Positions 58,786-64,000 of a stretch of 64,000 bases of DNA are shown here, piece after piece. Both the position numbers and the translations under genes were made by a program. How positions within the stretch are numbered: the first letter of the stretch is position 1; every line of letters begins with the position of its first letter. The notes under the pieces were generated by a model, which saw only the letters and a list, made by a program, of their open reading frames with translations, did not search any database and was not told the DNA's origin. The stretch comes from Paracoccus liaowanqingii (lineage in GTDB: Bacteria; Pseudomonadota; Alphaproteobacteria; Rhodobacterales; Rhodobacteraceae): assembly GCF_004683865.2 (NCBI RefSeq), contig NZ_CP038439.1:970501-1034500 (forward strand), given 5' to 3'.

Positions 58786-61355
58786 CCGATGCCACGCAGC
58801 AGGGACCGGGCCGGGACGCGGGCGCGGGCGTCCTGCCGGACGGCACCGCCATCGAGGCCGCCGACATCGCCGCAAGCCCGCCGCAGCGCGCGCTGGTCCT
58901 GCACCGGCAGCTGGACAAGGTCTGGCGCGACCTGCCGGGCTGGCGCGGCTTCTTCACCTCGGTGAACCACGGCACGATCGGGCTGCGCTTCATGGCGACC
59001 TCGTTCGTGTTCTTCGCCATCGGCGGCGTGCTGGCGATGATGATCCGCGCGCAGCTGGCCACCCGCGACGGCGCCTTCCTGGATGTCGAGCTGTATAACC
59101 AGATCTTCACGATGCATGGCAGCATCATGATGTTCCTCTTTGCCATTCCCCTGCTGGAGGGGCTGGCTTTGTGGCTGCTGCCCAAGATCCTCGGCGCGCG
59201 GGACATGGCCTTCCCCCGCCTCAGCGCCCTGGGATATTTCTGCTATCTCTTCGGCGGCACGGTCATCGTGCTGTCGCTGCTGTTCGGGGTCGCGCCCGAT
59301 GGCGGCTGGTTCATGTACACGCCCCTGACCTCGCGGACCTATTCGCCGGGCATCAATGCCGACATCTGGCTGCTGGGCGTCACCTTCGTCGAGATCAGCG
59401 CCATGGCGGCGGCGGTCGAGATCACCGTAACCATCCTGCGCTGCCGCGCCGCGCACATGCCGCTGACCAAGATGCCGCTGATGGCGTGGTACCTGCTGGG
59501 CACCTCCGTGATGATGCTGCTGGGTTTTCCGCCGCTGATCCTGGGCTCGATCCTGCTCGAGGTCGAGCGCGCCTTCGGCTGGCCTTTCTTCGACGTGGCG
59601 CGGGGGGGCAGTCCGCTGCTGTGGCAGCATCTCTTCTGGCTGTTTGGCCACCCCGAGGTCTATATCATCTTCCTGCCCGCCGCAGGCGCCCTGTCCACGA
59701 TCATCCCGATCCTGTCGCGGACGACCATCCTGGGCTACGGCGCCATCGTCGCGGCGGTCATCGGGCTGGTGTTCCTGTCCTTCGGGCTGTGGGTGCATCA
59801 CATGTTCACCGTGGGCATCCCGCACATGGCGCTGGCCTTCTTCAGCGCGGCCTCGGCGCTGGTCGCGGTGCCGACCGCGATCCAGATCTTCGCCTGGATC
59901 GGCACCATGTACGAGGGGCGCGTGACGCTGCGCCTGCCCATGCTCTACGTGATGGGCTTCTTCGCGACCTTCGTGATGGGCGGGCTGACCGGGGTCATGC
60001 TGGCCATGGTGCCCTTCAACTGGCAGGCCCATGACACGCATTTCGTCGTGGCCCACCTGCATTACGTGCTGGTCGGCGGCTTCGTCTTCCCGATGCTGGC
60101 CGCCGTCAGCTACTGGATGCCGCTGATCAGCGGGCGCTGGCGCGTGGCGGGCCTGGGCGAGGCTGCGTTCTGGCTGATCCTGATCGGTTTCCACGGCACC
60201 TTCTTCCTCATGCACCTGACCGGCCTTCTGGGCATGCCGCGCCGCGTGGCCACTTATCCGGGCGATCCGGAATGGGAATGGCTGAACCTGATCTCGTCGA
60301 TCTTCGGGATGGTGCAGGCGGCGGGCTTCGCGCTGTTCGCCTTCGACATCGTGATGCAATGGCTGTTCGGGCGGCGCAGCTGGCGCAACCCGTGGAAGGC
60401 GCCGACCCTGGACTGGGCGATGCCGCTGCCCGCGCCCTCCTACAACTTCGCATCCTTGCCCGGACCGCGCCAGCCCGATGCGGATGCGATCCTGCCGCTG
60501 GCGCGGGGCGAGGGGCTGCTGCCCGGCGCGCCGCGCGGCTGGCGCGAGACCTTGGTCGTCGAGCCCGGCAGCGGGCGGCCCCAGCATGTCATGGTGCTGG
60601 CCACCAACACCGCCCTGCCGGTCGCCACCTCGGCCGCGATCGGCAGCTTCTTCGCGATGATGCTGGCGGGGCTCTACTGGCTGGCGCCCCTGGGGATCCT
60701 GGCCACGCTGATCATGGCCTGGCGGTGGGGCGAGATCATGGGAACCACCACCGACCATCCCCCGGCCGAGGTCGCGCCCGGCCTGTCGCTGCCGCTGCAC
60801 TGGCAGGTGCGCAACACCCTGGCCCATACCGGCGCGGTGGCTCTGCTGGTGGCGGATGCGACGCTCTACGCCTCGCTGCTGTTCGGGGTGGGCTTCCTAA
60901 CCGTCGTGGCGCCCGGCTGGCCTGCGCCCGAGACGGGCTTCGGCCCGTGGATGCTGCCCTTGGCGCTGGCGGCGTTGGCGGCGATGGCGGTTTCCACCGT
61001 GATTGCGCATCTGGCCGAGGCGCGGCGTGACAGCGCTGCGCTGCGGGTCTGGACGCTGGCGGGCCTCGGGGCCGCGGGCCTGGGGCTGGCCCTGTTGGCG
61101 CCGCTGGCCCTGGGTTTGGACGATCCGACCCGGCACGCGCGCGATGCGCTGCGCGGCGCGGTGGTGGGCTTTGCGGTCGCCCATGGCGTGATCGCGGTGA
61201 TGCTGGCGCTGCGCGCCCATGTCGACGCGGTGCGGGGCCGGATCGGCGGCGACCGGCGCGGCGCCCTGCCGGTCTGGCAGCTGTTCCAGAAGTTCTGGCT
61301 GGCGACCTCGATCGTCTCGGTGGCGCTGATCTGCGCGCAGGAGGTTTTGGCATGA
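58782..61355 (+). CDS. Cytochrome c oxidase subunits I and III fused
   Basis: An 857-residue protein. Residues about 55-590 are haem-copper oxidase subunit I: haem a ligands His112 and His427, CuB ligands His290 with Tyr294 (HPEVY) and His339/His340, and haem a3 ligand His425. Glu292 in the HPEVY motif marks an A1-type proton channel. Residues about 600-857 hold five or so helices of a subunit III-like domain (GTTTDHPPAEVAPGL, then LHWQVRNTLAHTGAVALLVADATLYASLLFGVGFL). Such fusions occur in caa3-type and other aerobic oxidases. Follows coxB with ATGA overlap. Confidence 0.92.
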   Translation: MTDATQQGPGRDAGAGVLPDGTAIEAADIAASPPQRALVLHRQLDKVWRDLPGWRGFFTSVNHGTIGLRFMATSFVFFAIGGVLAMMIRAQLATRDGAFLDVELYNQIFTMHGSIMMFLFAIPLLEGLALWLLPKILGARDMAFPRLSALGYFCYLFGGTVIVLSLLFGVAPDGGWFMYTPLTSRTYSPGINADIWLLGVTFVEISAMAAAVEITVTILRCRAAHMPLTKMPLMAWYLLGTSVMMLLGFPPLILGSILLEVERAFGWPFFDVARGGSPLLWQHLFWLFGHPEVYIIFLPAAGALSTIIPILSRTTILGYGAIVAAVIGLVFLSFGLWVHHMFTVGIPHMALAFFSAASALVAVPTAIQIFAWIGTMYEGRVTLRLPMLYVMGFFATFVMGGLTGVMLAMVPFNWQAHDTHFVVAHLHYVLVGGFVFPMLAAVSYWMPLISGRWRVAGLGEAAFWLILIGFHGTFFLMHLTGLLGMPRRVATYPGDPEWEWLNLISSIFGMVQAAGFALFAFDIVMQWLFGRRSWRNPWKAPTLDWAMPLPAPSYNFASLPGPRQPDADAILPLARGEGLLPGAPRGWRETLVVEPGSGRPQHVMVLATNTALPVATSAAIGSFFAMMLAGLYWLAPLGILATLIMAWRWGEIMGTTTDHPPAEVAPGLSLPLHWQVRNTLAHTGAVALLVADATLYASLLFGVGFLTVVAPGWPAPETGFGPWMLPLALAALAAMAVSTVIAHLAEARRDSAALRVWTLAGLGAAGLGLALLAPLALGLDDPTRHARDALRGAVVGFAVAHGVIAVMLALRAHVDAVRGRIGGDRRGALPVWQLFQKFWLATSIVSVALICAQEVLA

Positions 61356-61660
61356 TCTGGATGGCACGCGTGCTGGCGGGCCCGGTGCTGTGGGCGGTCC
61401 TGTTCTCGGCCGTCTATGCGCTGCACGGGGCGGGCTGCCATCTGGGCTGGTCCGACCGGCCCCTGGGTTTCACCGACCTGCATCACGCGGCAATGTGGAC
61501 GGTCTGGATCGGCGGCCTGCTGCTGCATGCGGGGCTGGTCGTCTGGATGCCCGCGGGGCAGGGCCGGGCGCGCTGGATCATCGTGGCGGGCACCTGGATC
61601 GGGCTCGTGTCCAGCGCCTTCACGCTGTTTCCGGTCATCGTCACCTCGACCTGCTTCTGA
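61352..61660 (+). CDS. Small membrane protein after the fused oxidase subunit
   Basis: A 102-residue protein with three hydrophobic helices (about 5-25, 45-65, 72-95) and paired histidines (DLHHAAMW and GLLLHAGL). It resembles no family I can name. It overlaps the fused subunit I+III gene by 4 bases, so it is co-translated with the oxidase and is probably a small subunit (subunit IV-like) or assembly factor. The C-terminus ends TSTCF with a lone cysteine. Confidence 0.65.
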   Translation: MIWMARVLAGPVLWAVLFSAVYALHGAGCHLGWSDRPLGFTDLHHAAMWTVWIGGLLLHAGLVVWMPAGQGRARWIIVAGTWIGLVSSAFTLFPVIVTSTCF

Positions 61661-61741
61661 CGGGGACGTTTGCGCGATTGAGGCGGGGCGGTGGGCCATG
61701 CTAGGCGGCACCAACCCCTGCCGCCCGCGAAAGGCCCGCCC

Positions 61742-62890
61742 ATGACCCCCGCCGCCCGCATCGCCGCCGCCATCACCGTGCTGGACCAGATCCTGTCGGG
61801 CAGCCCGGCCGAGCAGGCGCTGCTGCGCTGGTCGCGGGCCAGCCGCTTCGCCGGATCGGGCGACCGCATGGCGCTGCGCGATCTGGTCTTCGGCGCGCTG
61901 CGGCGCCGCGACAGCCTGGCCGCGCTGGGCGGCGCGATGACCGGGCGCGGGCTGATGATCGGCCATGCGCGCCAGGCGGGCCTGGACCTGCCCGCGATCT
62001 TCACCGGCACGCGCCACGATCCCGCCCCCCTGACCGAGGCCGAGGCCGCCTCTCCCCCGCCCGGCGATCTGCCCGACGACCTGCCCGACTGGCTGCGCCC
62101 CGCCTGGACCGCCGCCCTGGGCCCGCAGGCGGCCGAGGTCGCCCGTGCCATGACCGACCGCGCGCCCCTCTGGCTGCGGGTGAACCTGGCTCGGACCGAT
62201 CCCGCCCGCGCCGCCGCCGCCCTGGCCGACGAGGGGATCGACACCGACCCCGCCCCCGGCTTCCCCCAGTCCCTGCGGGTCACCTCGAACGACCGCGCCG
62301 TGGCCCGCTCGGCCGCCTATCGCGACGGCCTGATCGAGCTGCAGGATCTGTCGCCCCAGCAGGCCTGCGCGCTGCTGCCGCTGGCCCCGGGACTGCGCGT
62401 GCTGGACTATTGCGCCGGCGGCGGCGGCAAGGCGCTGGCCCTGGGCGCGCGCCAGCCCGGCATGACGATCACCGCCCATGACGCGCGGCCCGCCCGCATG
62501 GCCGACCTTCCGGCCCGGGCCGAGCGCGCCGGCCTGCGCATCGCCGTCGAGGCCCGCCCGCGCGGCCCCTTCCATCTGGTCGTGACCGACGTGCCCTGCT
62601 CGGGCTCGGGCACGTGGCGCCGCACCCCGGATGCCAAGTGGCGGCTGGACGCGGCGCAGCTGGACGAGCTGCTGGCGCTGCAGGCCCGCATCCTGGACCG
62701 CGCCGCGCCGCTGGTGGGGCCGGGCGGGCACCTGGCCTACATGACCTGCTCGCTGCTGCAGGCCGAAAACGACGCCCAGATCGAGGCCTTCCACGCCCGC
62801 CAGCCGGGCTTCGCGCCTGTCCTGCGGCGCCTCTGGACCCCGCTGGAGGGAGGCGACGGTTTTTATCTGGCCCTGATGCGCCGCACTTAA
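61742..62890 (+). CDS. RsmB-type RNA (cytosine-5)-methyltransferase
   Basis: SAM-dependent RNA m5C methyltransferase of the RsmB/NOP2 group, acting on 16S rRNA in the best-known member. 382 residues. The NusB-like N-terminal helical part (1-130) contains GDRMALRDLVFGALRRR. The Rossmann domain has LDYCAGGGGKALALGA, the motif IV cysteine in DVPCSGSGTWRR, and the motif VI catalytic cysteine in YMTCSLLQAEN. Start ATG 61742 with CCCGC upstream and no strong ribosome site. Its stop codon is part of the CtrA-like site in front of cckA. Confidence 0.88.
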   Translation: MTPAARIAAAITVLDQILSGSPAEQALLRWSRASRFAGSGDRMALRDLVFGALRRRDSLAALGGAMTGRGLMIGHARQAGLDLPAIFTGTRHDPAPLTEAEAASPPPGDLPDDLPDWLRPAWTAALGPQAAEVARAMTDRAPLWLRVNLARTDPARAAAALADEGIDTDPAPGFPQSLRVTSNDRAVARSAAYRDGLIELQDLSPQQACALLPLAPGLRVLDYCAGGGGKALALGARQPGMTITAHDARPARMADLPARAERAGLRIAVEARPRGPFHLVVTDVPCSGSGTWRRTPDAKWRLDAAQLDELLALQARILDRAAPLVGPGGHLAYMTCSLLQAENDAQIEAFHARQPGFAPVLRRLWTPLEGGDGFYLALMRRT

Positions 62891-62902
62891 CTCTCTCTTA
62901 AC
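62887..62902 (+). promoter_or_regulatory. CtrA-like binding site upstream of cckA
   Basis: TTAA-CTCTCTC-TTAAC: a perfect TTAA-N7-TTAAC, the full CtrA recognition pattern. It lies 48 bases before the cckA ATG, overlaps the stop of the methyltransferase gene and is in the expected promoter area. Confidence 0.7.
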
Positions 62903-62949
62903 ATTCGATAGGCTAATGCTGCGGAAAAGCCGCCGGACAGGGAGGGACG

Positions 62950-64000
62950 ATGATTCGCATGCTGCAACTGGATGAACGGCTGGGTCTTCCGCGCGGCGCC
63001 ATGTCCGCCTTGCCCCTGCTTCTGGCGCCCATGGCCCTGGGGGCGGCGGTGCTGGTGATGCGGCCGGGCTCTGCCGTGGGGGTGGGGGCGCTGGTCCTGT
63101 CGACCGTGGCGGTGGCGTGGTATCTGCTGGGCGGCCTCGTGACGCTGGCGCATATCTCGCAGGGGCTGGCCGCCCGCCGTGCGCTTCGCGCCATCCGTGC
63201 CGAGGTCGCGGCCTCCGCCGATCCGATCTGGCTCTCGGACGGGCGCGGGCATGTGCTCTACCAGAATTCCGCCGCCCACCGGGCCTATTCGGACCTGAAC
63301 GGGCGGCCCATCCTGACGCTGATGTCCAAGCTGCGCGCCGATGCCGAAGGGCAGCTGGCCCAGCTGACCGCCCGCGCCATGCGCCTGGGCAATGCCGATC
63401 TGGACCTGGACCAGGGCCAGATCCTGTCGCTCAGCTGCCTGCCCGACGCGCCCCTGCAGGTCTGGTCGATCTGCCGCCCCGCCGCGGCCGTCATCGACGT
63501 GGCACCCGGCCACCTCGACGCCCCCCCAAGCGACGATTTCGACGCGGTGCCCGTCGCGCTGCTGCGCCTGGCCCCGGACGGGCAGATCGTCCGCGCCAAT
63601 CCCGGCGCGCGCCAGCTGCTGGACGGGCTGCTGCTGCCCGAAGAAGGAGTGCAGAACCTGGCCGAGCTGCTGGAGGGACCGGGCCGGCCCCTGTCCGACT
63701 GGCTGGCCGATCTGTGCGCCGGGCGCGCCACGAACGGCTCCCAGATGCTGCGCCTGCGCCATGCCGAGGCGCGGCCTTTGGACATGAAGGATCACCACCT
63801 GCAGCTGACCCTGGCCCGCGACCCCTCCGCGCCGGGCCATCTGCTGGGCGTGCTGACCGATGCCAGCGCGCTCAAGACGCTCGAGGCGCAATTCGTCCAG
63901 AGCCAGAAGATGCAGGCCATCGGCCAGCTGGCCGGGGGGATCGCGCATGACTTCAACAACCTGCTGACGGCGATCATCGGGCATTGCGACCTTCTGATGC
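62950..64000 (+). CDS. cckA: Cell-cycle histidine kinase CckA, 3' end outside window
   Basis: Hybrid sensor kinase at the head of the CckA-ChpT-CtrA phosphorelay. 350 residues are visible and the frame runs off the window. Two membrane helices come first (about 20-38 and 45-68), then two PAS-like domains (about 85-190 and 195-310), and the phospho-acceptor His333 in [25 protein letters not shown]. The linker [20 protein letters not shown] is the CckA hallmark. ATG 62950 has GGAGGG just upstream. The kinase and receiver domains would lie beyond the window. Confidence 0.92.
   Translation, partial: MIRMLQLDERLGLPRGAMSALPLLLAPMALGAAVLVMRPGSAVGVGALVLSTVAVAWYLLGGLVTLAHISQGLAARRALRAIRAEVAASADPIWLSDGRGHVLYQNSAAHRAYSDLNGRPILTLMSKLRADAEGQLAQLTARAMRLGNADLDLDQGQILSLSCLPDAPLQVWSICRPAAAVIDVAPGHLDAPPSDDFDAVPVALLRLAPDGQIVRANPGARQLLDGLLLPEEGVQNLAELLEGPGRPLSDWLADLCAGRATNGSQMLRLRHAEARPLDMKDHHLQLTLARDPSAPGHLLGVLTDASALKTLEAQFVQSQKMQAIGQLAGGIAHDFNNLLTAIIGHCDLLM

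Overview
The window is a chromosomal segment from a GC-rich alphaproteobacterium. Gene content points to the Rhodobacteraceae, most likely Paracoccus or a close relative. This is inference from several signs: a mitochondrial-type complex I subunit (NDUFA12), a PuuE-UraD fusion, membrane PuuD urate hydroxylase, SqdB, a CckA-type kinase with a CtrA-like site, and a Rhodobacterales-style intergenic repeat (hairpin, then CCCGGGATATTT, then GCCAAGATGAA). I see no phage, insertion sequence, CRISPR array, tRNA or rRNA. Genes are tightly packed, mostly in short operons with ATGA overlaps.

Layout. 1-6 kb: two SLC13/RCK permeases, a small DUF1127-like protein, YebC, a DMT-family transporter and a DUF3140 protein. 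6-19.6 kb: a purine-degradation island in three blocks. These are allE and a puuE-uraD fusion divergent from an AzgA-type purine permease; an IclR regulator divergent from uraH-puuD; and a LysR regulator divergent from xdhA-xdhB-xdhC-guaD. Together they take guanine to xanthine, urate, 5-hydroxyisourate, OHCU, allantoin and allantoate, and they include ureidoglycine aminohydrolase. Allantoate amidohydrolase is not in the window. 19.6-24 kb: a SleB-like lipoprotein, trpB, DUF2237, DUF2332 and pth. 24-26 kb: clpP and clpX. 26-30 kb: NDUFA12-mlaD-DUF2155 converging on accB-accC-aat. 30-32 kb: hisA, hisF and hisE. 32-33.3 kb: a DUF2147 protein and an alpha/beta hydrolase.

33-37.6 kb: sqdB beside a KpsE/KpsT/KpsM polysaccharide exporter. 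37.6-44.3 kb: choline uptake (choXWV) divergent from betI-betB-betA, with a BetI-like operator between them. 44.3-48 kb: methionine synthase split into two overlapping genes. 48-54 kb: an orphan solute-binding protein, an SDR dehydrogenase, an unnamed P-loop ATPase-metA-ppk2 operon and a FadL-like porin. 54.5-56 kb: guaB. 56-61.7 kb: an alternative cytochrome oxidase cluster (CtaG, CopD/HemJ-like, DUF2231, subunit II, a fused subunit I+III, and a 102-residue membrane protein). 61.7-64 kb: an RsmB-type methyltransferase and the start of cckA.

Three genes lack an intact canonical reading frame. guaB has a one-base loss in a G6 run. hisE has its ATG out of frame across a C5 run. coxB has no ATG, GTG or TTG at a sensible position. 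The first two look like homopolymer-length errors in the assembly. The most informative regulatory signal is a perfect TTAA-N7-TTAAC site just upstream of cckA.
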